Positions 1 to 4,991 of a DNA stretch of 5,293 nt are shown here, piece after piece. Position numbers and translations under genes: made by a program. The notes beneath the pieces were generated by a model that was not told where the DNA came from, searched no databases, and saw only the letters and a program-made list of their open reading frames with translations. The DNA comes from Shewanella sp. (lineage in GTDB: Bacteria; Pseudomonadota; Gammaproteobacteria; Enterobacterales; Shewanellaceae), in NCBI GenBank assembly GCA_004195335.1, contig SDWK01000667.1:1-5293 (forward strand), read 5' to 3'. How positions within the stretch are numbered: position 1 is the first letter of the stretch; every line of letters begins with the position of its first letter.

Positions 1-1084
1 CTGCCATAGGGTCGTGGACCAACACCTCGACACCGTACTCTTTGAGTTCCAAGACGATATCGACAACCTTGGTGTTACGGACATCGGGGCAATTTTCTTT
101 GAAGGTGAGACCGAGAACCAGAACTCTTGAACCCTTAACGGGTTTGTCCTGCATAATCAGTTTCTTGACGGTCTGTTCGGCGACATGCTTGCCCATACCA
201 TCATTAATACGGCGACCGGCGAGGATTACCTGGGGATGGTAGCCAATCTGCTCGGCTTTGTGGGTTAGGTAGTAGGGATCAACGCCGATACAGTGACCAC
301 CAACCAGGCCGGGGGTAAAGGGGAGAAAGTTCCACTTGGTTCGGGCGGCAGCGAGGACATCGCGGGTGGGGATGTTCATTTTCCCGAAGATCAGCGCCAG
401 CTCGTTCATCAGGGCGATATTGAGATCACGCTGGGTGTTCTCAATGACCTTGGCGGCTTCAGCGACCTTGATGCTGGCGGCGCGATGCACACCAACGGTT
501 ACCACCATCTCGTAAACTTGAGCGACTGTTTCCAGCGTTTCGGCATCCTGCCCGGAGACGACCTTGATGATCTTGTCGACAGTGTGAACCTTATCGCCCG
601 GATTGATGCGCTCGGGCGAGTAACCGACCTTGAAATCGATGCCGCATTTTAAGCCCGACACTTCTTCAAGGATCGGCACAGCGATCTCTTCTGTAACACC
701 GGGATAAACCGTCGACTCGTAAACAACAATGCTGCCCTTGGCCAGGTTCGCTCCGATCATTCTACTTGCTGATTCGATCGGCCTCAGGTCAGGCTTGTTG
801 TTGCCATCAATGGGAGTGGGAACTGTAACGATGTGGAATTGGGCTTCTTTCAGCCGTGCCGGATCGGTGGTGTAATCGATCGTCGTTGCTTCGAGCTGCT
901 CTGAGGACAGTTCGCCGGTGGCATCGAAACCATCGCGCAGCTGCGCCATCTTGCGCTCATCGATATCGAAACCGATGATGTCGGCTTTGTGGCCGAAGGC
1001 TGCAGCGAGAGGAAGGCCGACGTAGCCGAGGCCGATGACGGCGATTTTTGCTTTACGCTCGAGAATATCGTTAATTGAAACCAC
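1..1084 (-). CDS. tviB: UDP-N-acetylhexosamine C6-dehydrogenase, TviB/VipA/WbpO type (partial, 3' end off window)
   Basis: The protein oxidises the C6 hydroxyl of a UDP-HexNAc to a carboxylate with NAD+, in the cytoplasm, feeding capsule, O-antigen or Vi-like polysaccharide synthesis. An N-terminal Rossmann motif GLGYVGLP (G18, G20, G23) is followed by VTVPTP. The active-site set matches UDP-sugar dehydrogenases: T125 in STVYPG, E158 in [10 protein letters not shown]212 and N216, and catalytic C265 with D269 in [12 protein letters not shown]. The downstream [20 protein letters not shown] is typical of TviB/WbpO rather than of UDP-glucose dehydrogenase or WecC. 361 codons are present; the family is about 425 long, so roughly 65 C-terminal residues (end of the UDP-binding domain) lie outside the window. 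The start is GTG at 1084, with an AAAGGTAGGTG ribosome-binding region just upstream. An upstream CTG in frame is less likely. The exact substrate (GlcNAc or GalNAc) cannot be told from sequence. Confidence 0.93.
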   Translation of the reverse strand, partial: MVSINDILERKAKIAVIGLGYVGLPLAAAFGHKADIIGFDIDERKMAQLRDGFDATGELSSEQLEATTIDYTTDPARLKEAQFHIVTVPTPIDGNNKPDLRPIESASRMIGANLAKGSIVVYESTVYPGVTEEIAVPILEEVSGLKCGIDFKVGYSPERINPGDKVHTVDKIIKVVSGQDAETLETVAQVYEMVVTVGVHRAASIKVAEAAKVIENTQRDLNIALMNELALIFGKMNIPTRDVLAAARTKWNFLPFTPGLVGGHCIGVDPYYLTHKAEQIGYHPQVILAGRRINDGMGKHVAEQTVKKLIMQDKPVKGSRVLVLGLTFKENCPDVRNTKVVDIVLELKEYGVEVLVHDPMA

Positions 1085-1136
1085 TAGACACCTACCTTTG
1101 TGCAGTTGAAAACGAGGAACGCGGAGGCCTAAAACT

Positions 1137-1409
1137 TCAAATCATTAATTGGCCGCAGATACAATCTTCTTTCACCTGATAAGCACCATAATGCGCCTCA
1201 GTGTCTGCACGATGATCCTTCAGGTCGTCAGCAACCCCATCGATTTTTTTGTTCAATACATCAATTTTGAAGTCAACCAGGTCAAAGCGTTCATCAGTTT
1301 TGCGACTCAGTTCACGGATCTCGCCCCGGAGACTTTCGTGTCCTTCAAGAATTAGGTCGAATTTGCCGTTAATATCTTCGAGAATCATCTCAAGATGCTC
1401 CTTTTCCAT
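1137..1409 (-). CDS. small coiled-coil protein with HRADTEAH motif, function unknown
   Basis: This is a 90-residue, highly charged protein. Residues about 5-66 are almost continuous helix with heptad-like leucine, isoleucine and valine spacing ([19 protein letters not shown], then [19 protein letters not shown]), ending in HRADTEAH at 66-73. No signal peptide or membrane segment is seen, so it is probably cytoplasmic and oligomeric. I recall similar small proteins (EDINGKFDL...HRADTEAH...YxVKE) as orphan hypotheticals in Geobacter-like genomes; no function is known to me. The ATG at 1409 is preferred because GGAGGG lies 4 bases upstream; an in-frame ATG at 1421 would place that site inside the gene. 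The tail after VKE (about residues 82-90, DCICGQLMI) is encoded by a 20-bp intergenic repeat, so the native C terminus may have been altered. It lies 52 bases upstream of the dehydrogenase, same strand. Confidence 0.8.
   Translation of the reverse strand: MEKEHLEMILEDINGKFDLILEGHESLRGEIRELSRKTDERFDLVDFKIDVLNKKIDGVADDLKDHRADTEAHYGAYQVKEDCICGQLMI
1148..1167. repeat. left copy of perfect 20-bp inverted repeat
   Basis: The 20 bases attggccgcagatacaatct recur exactly, in reverse complement, at 2332-2351. The match stops abruptly at both ends in both copies. This copy lies inside the 3' end of the coiled-coil gene and encodes its last residues except the final few. The GCCGCAGATA core resembles the ATCTGCGGC-type intergenic repeats I associate with proteobacterial genomes; that link is from memory. 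Confidence 0.9.
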
Positions 1410-1455
1410 GCTTCCCTCCATTCAAAAACAATACATAACAATAAAAAACAATTGG

Positions 1456-1482
1456 ACGCTGATTTTCATGATCAACGCTGAT
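1456..1482. repeat. short direct repeat acgctgat, decayed intergenic ladder
   Basis: The octamer acgctgat occurs at 1456-1463 and 1475-1482, 19 bases apart, and the second copy is flanked by TGATCA on both sides (tgatcaacgctgatca). This looks like a worn example of the repeated ATCAACGCTGAT / ATCTGCGTT ladders found between genes in many proteobacteria. It lies just upstream of the coiled-coil gene, so it may overlap its promoter. No clear -35/-10 pair was found there. Confidence 0.4.
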
Positions 1483-1510
1483 CAAACTCAAAGAACTTAA
1501 TTTACACTTC

Positions 1511-1524
1511 TGGGGACAGCCACC
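1511..1524. repeat. TGGGGACAGCCACC motif, possible RAYT/IS200-like flank remnant
   Basis: The 14 bases tggggacagccacc (minus strand ggtggctgtcccca) match a short motif I recall beside REP-associated tyrosine transposases in many proteobacteria. Only one copy is present and no transposase gene is near, so this would be a solo remnant. It sits 11 bases beyond the end of the ORF6N pseudogene. Confidence 0.35.
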
Positions 1525-1534
1525 TTTTAAAAAA

Positions 1535-1867
1535 TTAAAAGCCAATCGAATCTTTCTCGGTAACATCCGAACTCATGAGTTAACGGATAGCATCAAACAC
1601 CGCACGAAACTGACTATCGTATTTTTGCTCTAAAATCTCAAGCCGCTCAGCAAGATCAGCATGAGAAGAGAGTATCCTGCGTAACCTGACAAAAGTACGC
1701 ATAATCTCGATATTAACCTGCACTGCCTGTGTGCTACGCAAAACACTGGATAGCATGGCCACGCCCTGCTCTGAAAAGGCATAAGGTGGTGTGCGCCTGC
1801 CGCCCCACTAATTTGAGGTCGCAAATTGCGACTTCATGTCCTTAAACTCCTGCTTTATCAGCTTAAT
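1535..1867 (-). pseudogene. ORF6N-domain protein (phage antirepressor-like), 5'-truncated with two in-frame stops
   Basis: One minus-strand frame reads through recognisable ORF6N sequence. In order it gives LIKQEFKDMKSQFATSN, an amber stop at 1808-1810, then [39 protein letters not shown], an [21 protein letters not shown] coiled segment and VFDAIR. A TAA at 1580-1582 stands where the family has Gln (DAIRQLM). The frame then continues LMSSDVTEKDSIGF to a final TAA at 1535-1537. ORF6N is a putative DNA-binding domain common in phage antirepressors and in chromosomal orphan genes. The N-terminal half (the usual region ending DFMFQLT) is missing or frameshifted: a third stop lies at 1868-1870 and no further homology is seen upstream. 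The 60-residue piece from the ATG at 1762 to the TAA at 1580 is the only uninterrupted part and has no good ribosome-binding site. I infer a dead gene; readthrough is unlikely. Confidence 0.85.
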
Positions 1868-2331
1868 TTACAGGGTTGCAGTGGATTAAGGGGATAGACC
1901 AATCAAAGCACGACCTTTTGGGGTTAAACCATAAGATCAGGCTTAGGCTTTTATCACTTTCACCCCCTTCAACCCTGTCAAAAAATCAACTTATTATATT
2001 AATGGATATAACTTGAAACTCCAAGGATTTCCTTGACGAGAAGTGGCTTATTGAGGCCAGGTTAAGGGAACGAGCTTAAAGTCCATGAGCCTTGCCTCGC
2101 CACGCGCCACACGCCACTGATTTCCGCAAAGATTAAATCGACGCATCACACACATCGCTTCTCATAAATCTCACAGGCCAAGCTTTGCCTGGTAGGAAGG
2201 GTACGCGGGACGGGGTACGCTAAAGGCAAAACCTCAAACATTTATCTTGCCGCAGATAACGTCCGATTACGTCTAATGGTTTTTAACCACAAACATAAGC
2301 GGTATTGCCTTTGACTCTATTCGAAGTTGTC
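1868..2331. other. non-coding stretch without a supportable gene
   Basis: No reading frame here shows recognisable protein sequence. The first 150 bases (to about 2020) are AT-rich; the part from 2090 to 2220 is GC-richer, with runs such as cgccacgcgccacacgcca. It contains a near-palindrome at 2174-2191 (caggccaagctttgcctg, one mismatched pair). It also contains a 7-bp inverted pair TTTGCCT/AGGCAAA (2184-2190 and 2224-2230) around the gtacgc repeat. It looks like degraded intergenic or former mobile DNA. Confidence 0.6.
2200..2220 (+). repeat. ggtacgc direct repeat, 14-base period
   Basis: The heptamer ggtacgc occurs at 2200-2206 and 2214-2220, separated by gggacgg. The same stretch is enclosed by the inverted heptamers TTTGCCT (2184-2190) and AGGCAAA (2224-2230), so a hairpin displaying the repeat is possible. 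The gtacgcgggacggggtacg pattern resembles sequences near IS200/RAYT-type transposases; this is recall only. Confidence 0.4.
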
Positions 2332-2347
2332 AGATTGTATCTGCGGC
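2249..2347. repeat. inverted GCCGCAGATA / TATCTGCGGC pair bounding a 99-bp unit
   Basis: A 10-base sequence gccgcagata at 2249-2258 faces its exact complement at 2338-2347. The same decamer is the core of the 20-bp repeat at 1148-1167, so the motif occurs three times between 1150 and 2350. The interior shows no coding potential. It may be a small non-autonomous repeat unit or the worn end of an element. Confidence 0.45.
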
Positions 2348-2351
2348 CAAT
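2332..2351. repeat. right copy of perfect 20-bp inverted repeat
   Basis: The 20 bases agattgtatctgcggccaat are the exact reverse complement of 1148-1167. The two copies enclose about 1.2 kb containing nearly all of the coiled-coil gene and the ORF6N pseudogene. It lies 21 bases before the terminator stem. Confidence 0.9.
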
Positions 2352-2362
2352 AAAGCCTTCAG

Positions 2363-2394
2363 TTAAAAAATTGGCCCGCCGTTTCGGGCGGGCC
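2363..2394 (-). terminator. Rho-independent terminator (minus strand)
   Basis: A perfect 8-bp GC-only stem GGCCCGCC (2373-2380) / GGCGGGCC (2387-2394) closes a 6-base loop. Read on the minus strand the stem is followed directly by AATTTTTT, a U-tract; read on the plus strand it is followed by ATAACA, which is not. The nearest minus-strand gene upstream is the hydrolase, whose stop is about 350 bases away with the MITE-like element between. It most plausibly ends that operon's transcript. Confidence 0.82.
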
Positions 2395-2659
2395 ATAACA
2401 TATCTCATAAAAATGAGATCACACAAAATGGGGCAGAAAGATCTCACGTCCCCCCTTATGACAATTGCATAACATCACATCCCCCTCCTCGCCACGAGTT
2501 CCCCTCAAACCTGGGCGTCGGGTGCCGCAAAGCGGCCATTGCATTGCAAATGTGGAGATCTTTCTTTTATCGGTACAGCCGTGTTTACCCTACCTCCCCC
2601 TTCATAGCTGCCATGCATTTCCCTGGCAGCAAATCAAAAACTTAGATATTTACAACGCT
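2395..2659. other. non-coding stretch with several small hairpins
   Basis: No supportable gene. Visible structure: a 7-bp hairpin ATCTCAT/ATGAGAT with AAAA loop (2402-2419); GCCGC/GCGGC with AAA loop (2524-2536); GCTGCCA/TGGCAGC with 10-base loop (2607-2613 and 2624-2630). An 11-bp inverted pair agaaagatctc/gagatctttct (2435-2445 and 2555-2565) also occurs. Its AAAGATCTTT-like core is itself palindromic, so the pairing may be trivial. None carries a U-tract. If the operon terminates at 2373-2394, this is its 3' untranslated region. Confidence 0.5.
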
Positions 2660-2751
2660 CTAGCAGCCTGTGGGACTATCTAGGCTGAAGCGAAAATGGG
2701 CTGAACAGGCAGATTTGCAGCCAGTTCATGGTTAGTCCAACAGGTTGCTAG
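2660..2751. mobile_element. MITE-like element with 19-bp imperfect inverted ends
   Basis: The left end ctagcagcctgtgggacta (2660-2678) and right end tagtccaacaggttgctag (2733-2751) are inverted repeats matching at 17 of 19 positions; one of the two differences is a G-U wobble in a hairpin. The 54-base centre is non-coding and holds a further GGCTG/CAGCC pair. A 92-bp size, inverted ends and no gene fit a miniature element or a mobile intergenic hairpin. I recall similar CTAGCA.CCTGTTGGACTA sequences as repeats in Geobacter-like genomes, unverified. No clear target-site duplication is visible. The right end overlaps the stop codon of the hydrolase gene. Confidence 0.65.
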
Positions 2752-3965
2752 CGACCAGCTCCTGCAACAGTGAATTCATACCCGTTTTCGGCATCACCAA
2801 TAACTTCGATGCTGGCGACAGGTTCGGCGTTGCTATTTCCTGCGGAACCTTCCGGGGCAGAGAGATTAATTGAGTAGTCTCTGATAATATCTCCAGCCTG
2901 AACCTGAACATGGGCTGTTTCCGGTCCATTACCAGAATAATAATTAACGCCAACACCGTATCGCCCTGTTGCCAGGTTTTCACAATCAACAACGTAGTAG
3001 TGCTCAGGGCCATAGGAAGTAACATCATCGTAGTCCAGGTAACCGGAGCTGCCCCACATGTTGCCATAATAGACATGGCTGCCATCCGGCTCATTAACAT
3101 GCAGATCCACGTCTCTTTCCGCTCCCCAGGTCAGAGTGACGCTGATGGGGCCGCTACCAATCTGTGGGGTTGGCCACGAGAGAGAGTTGGCTTGACTGAG
3201 TGCGCTGTTGATGATCATTGGGCCGGTTTGGTTGCCGTTAAGATAAGACTTGATAAAACCATGGTTAGTCCAGTCATCAAAGTTCGGAATATTGGCAACG
3301 TTGGGATCCAGGGTTCCGGGAAACAAACTGTCTACTGCTGCGATGACAATATCGTTCACTAGAGTGAAATAGGGACCGCCTCCAGCAACTCTGCTAGCAG
3401 GGGTTGCCACCGAAACAACACCGAAAGCACCCATCTGCATACGGCTGTCAAGTGCCAGGTTAGTATAAGCAGCATTTGCATAAAGATTTCCCTGAGAATG
3501 AGCAACAACGAGTACCCTATTACCCTCAAGCAGTAAACTTTGATAACGCTGAACATGACGGTTTAAGTCAGCATCGATGATTGCTTCTGCAACATCATAT
3601 GTAGCAGCTATTTCGTTAGTCGCTGTTTGAAACCATTCGGGCGCAAGCTCTTGACCACCAAGCCATCGCCAAAAAGAAGCAGCCTGATCACCCATGCTTT
3701 GACGATAGACCTCAAAGAGAGAGTAAATGCCTTCGTTGTGATTGTAAGAGAGTTCGAAAGTCCATTCTTCATCTGGAAGTTCGCCAGCCGTTATCATCAT
3801 TCTTTTCAATCTTCTCAACGATGAATCAGCTGAACTTTGCTCATTGAACATTCCATTACCAAAAAACACAGCATTCCCATAGTTACAGTAGCTAGCTTCT
3901 GCAAAGTTATTATCAACAACGATCAACAAAAAAAGCGCCAAGGCATAACAAAGTATCTTTCTCAT
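2748..3965 (-). CDS. secreted alpha/beta hydrolase (lipase/esterase-like) with C-terminal YfaP/DUF2135-like domain
   Basis: The 405-residue precursor begins with a Sec signal peptide (MRKILCYALALFLLIVV...), probably cut after AEA at residue 24. Residues about 30-245 form a hydrolase region: a helical segment (110-145), then the strand and nucleophile elbow VLVVAHSQGN with Ser157. Likely triad partners are Asp205 (TLVNDIVI) and His235 (WTNHGFIKSYL). Residues about 273-370 look like a YfaP/DUF2135 beta-sandwich: VTLTWGAERDVDLHVNEPDG, YYGN, YLDYDD, then GRYGVGVNYYSG. The last 35 residues are a low-complexity tail. It probably acts on an ester or lipid outside the cytoplasm; the substrate is unknown. 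ATG at 3965 follows AGGGGGG with a 4-base spacer, 12 bases after the partner gene, so the two form an operon. The TAG stop lies inside the MITE-like repeat, so the tail may have been trimmed or changed by that insertion. Confidence 0.87.
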   Translation of the reverse strand: MRKILCYALALFLLIVVDNNFAEASYCNYGNAVFFGNGMFNEQSSADSSLRRLKRMMITAGELPDEEWTFELSYNHNEGIYSLFEVYRQSMGDQAASFWRWLGGQELAPEWFQTATNEIAATYDVAEAIIDADLNRHVQRYQSLLLEGNRVLVVAHSQGNLYANAAYTNLALDSRMQMGAFGVVSVATPASRVAGGGPYFTLVNDIVIAAVDSLFPGTLDPNVANIPNFDDWTNHGFIKSYLNGNQTGPMIINSALSQANSLSWPTPQIGSGPISVTLTWGAERDVDLHVNEPDGSHVYYGNMWGSSGYLDYDDVTSYGPEHYYVVDCENLATGRYGVGVNYYSGNGPETAHVQVQAGDIIRDYSINLSAPEGSAGNSNAEPVASIEVIGDAENGYEFTVAGAGR

Positions 3966-3969
3966 AATT

Positions 3970-3976
3970 CCCCCCT
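3970..3976 (-). promoter_or_regulatory. ribosome-binding site of the hydrolase gene
   Basis: Minus-strand AGGGGGG starts two bases after the TGA of the upstream gene and ends four bases before the hydrolase ATG. Nearly all of the 12-base intergenic gap is therefore the binding site, which supports coupled translation of the two genes. Confidence 0.75.
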
Positions 3977-3977
3977 A

Positions 3978-4802
3978 TCAGTTTGCAAGTGCATCAGGAT
4001 CAAAAGTACAGCTCTGCTTCCATTCAGATAAAGGCGCAGAGGGGAAGGACCCGCCACCCAACATACGACTCGAATCTTGATATGCATAGACACGGTCACT
4101 GGTATTAACAATTTGGGCCTGTAGCTCTTCGATTAGAAGGTAAGCGTCATCAGGACGGATATAATCGAGACATTCTCCTGCACGTTGCATGGAAGACATA
4201 TCGTTATAAACAGCATCCCGATCGCCCTCACGAGCATGGATCATAAAGTTCTGCAATGGATAGTAGTTCTGAATAAGCGCCTGACGGGTTTTATCGGAAT
4301 CCTGGTAGGTCAATGCAATCCAGCGCTCGATGTCATCGCGTATGCCATTATCATTGACATCGACACCTTCAATAGTGGCATCGCCGGCAGAGCCTGGGTC
4401 GGGAGGCAGGTTCAGGCTTGTCTCAGCCAGTATTTGAACATTCAGGAAACCACCGGGGTTGCTGCGAAGTGAAATTGTGAGAGTGTTTTCGAGATCATTG
4501 GGGGAGATGACGCGTTCGAGGACCTGAACCTTCTGGTTGAAATCTGATGGGCCGAGAATTTTTACGCCGTTGATACTAATGATAGCACTGGAAACCTGGT
4601 TCGTACCGCTCTCATCACCATTTTGAACTTTGAGAATGAAATCTTCGAATCCCTGACCGTAAAAGCTGAACTCTTCTTTGATAGGCGACCCGGTCTCCGA
4701 ACCAATGCGTTCTTCTACAACGATTTGAGCTGCGAGGGTTGTCGTGGCTGTCAGACAGACAGCGACCACCATCAGCACAAGCATCATGCTTGTTTTCTTC
4801 AT
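3978..4802 (-). CDS. exported protein with beta-rich N-terminal domain and EF-hand-like calcium loop, operon partner of the hydrolase
   Basis: The 274-residue protein has a clear Sec signal peptide (MKKTSMMLVLMVVAVCLTA...), likely cut near LAA at residue 24-25. Residues about 27-125 form a beta-rich domain (FILKVQNGD, VSSAIISINGVKILGPSDFN, NTLTISLRSNPGGFLNVQIL), a pattern I recall from surface proteins of Geobacter-like bacteria. After a Pro/Gly linker comes DVNDNGIRDDIE at 148-159. This is a full 12-position EF-hand loop (D1, N3, N5, G6, I7, D9, E12), so calcium binding is likely. The rest is mostly helical with two cysteines (211, 265) that could pair in the periplasm. ATG at 4802 is chosen because GGAGG lies five bases upstream; a longer frame to 4850 would start ahead of the signal peptide. 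First gene of the operon; function unknown, perhaps a cofactor, chaperone or inhibitor of the hydrolase. Confidence 0.85.
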   Translation of the reverse strand: MKKTSMMLVLMVVAVCLTATTTLAAQIVVEERIGSETGSPIKEEFSFYGQGFEDFILKVQNGDESGTNQVSSAIISINGVKILGPSDFNQKVQVLERVISPNDLENTLTISLRSNPGGFLNVQILAETSLNLPPDPGSAGDATIEGVDVNDNGIRDDIERWIALTYQDSDKTRQALIQNYYPLQNFMIHAREGDRDAVYNDMSSMQRAGECLDYIRPDDAYLLIEELQAQIVNTSDRVYAYQDSSRMLGGGSFPSAPLSEWKQSCTFDPDALAN

Positions 4803-4807
4803 AGCTT

Positions 4808-4812
4808 CCTCC
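4808..4812 (-). promoter_or_regulatory. ribosome-binding site deciding the start of the EF-hand protein
   Basis: Minus-strand GGAGG sits five bases before the ATG at 4802. It lies within an upstream in-frame ATGGAGGAAGCT, so the earlier ATG cannot use it. This supports the start that puts MKK and the hydrophobic core at the N terminus. Confidence 0.7.
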
Positions 4813-4853
4813 ATACTGATAACAATTAATAAGTCATTACAATGTGACACCTT

Positions 4854-4882
4854 CCAGGCTGGCCCTCTCCTTTCTTGCCTGG
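4854..4882. repeat. inverted repeat in the leader of the secreted-protein operon
   Basis: CCAGGC (4854-4859) and GCCTGG (4877-4882) are perfect 6-bp inverted arms with a 17-base loop, 52 bases upstream of the operon's first codon. It could be an operator or a leader hairpin, but such short arms also arise by chance. The rest of 4803-4979 shows no convincing promoter on either strand. Confidence 0.25.
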
Positions 4883-4991
4883 CGTTTATTTATGGCAGAC
4901 CTTCCTGCGTGTTGTTTCTTCCGTCCACGTGCTAACGAAAAGACACCACAAACAATAGGTTTAATTTTGGGAGGGGGAATTGTTCGGATCA

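Noticed and set aside
293..652. Plus-strand open frame of 119 codons
   Set aside because: It is antisense to the dehydrogenase, which shows full family motifs on the minus strand; no ribosome-binding site and no recognisable family.
1149..1500. Two overlapping plus-strand open frames of 68 and 83 codons
   Set aside because: Both lie opposite the coiled-coil gene, which has a good ribosome-binding site and heptad pattern; these look like its complement.
1808..1810. Amber codon as programmed readthrough or pyrrolysine/suppressor use
   Set aside because: The second stop (TAA at 1580) and missing 5' half make ordinary decay the simpler explanation.
1630..1824. 64-codon minus-strand frame overlapping the ORF6N remnant
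   Set aside because: It is the wrong frame; the ORF6N motifs are in the neighbouring frame.
2017..2079. Short plus-strand frame reading NSKDFLDEKWLIEARLRERA before a stop
   Set aside because: It looks somewhat protein-like, but it is only 20 codons, is preceded by a stop, and I cannot name a family; too weak to call a gene remnant.
2606..2630. GCTGCCA/TGGCAGC hairpin as a terminator
   Set aside because: No U-tract follows on either strand, and the 10-base loop with a mixed 7-bp stem is weak.
2465..2683. 72-codon plus-strand open frame
   Set aside because: No ribosome-binding site, proline/serine-rich composition without domain character, and its end lies in the MITE-like repeat.
2910..3362. 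150-codon plus-strand open frame
   Set aside because: Antisense to the hydrolase C-terminal half; no start signals or family resemblance.
4740..4802. Possible lipoprotein signal around the cysteine at residue 16 of the EF-hand protein
   Set aside because: The residue before the Cys is Val (VVAVC), which does not fit a lipobox; a standard signal peptidase I site after LAA fits better.
4803..4979. Riboswitch or clear sigma-70/sigma-54 promoter upstream of the secreted-protein operon
   Set aside because: No conserved aptamer motif, no acceptable TTGACA/TATAAT spacing and no TGGCAC-N5-TTGC match were found by eye.
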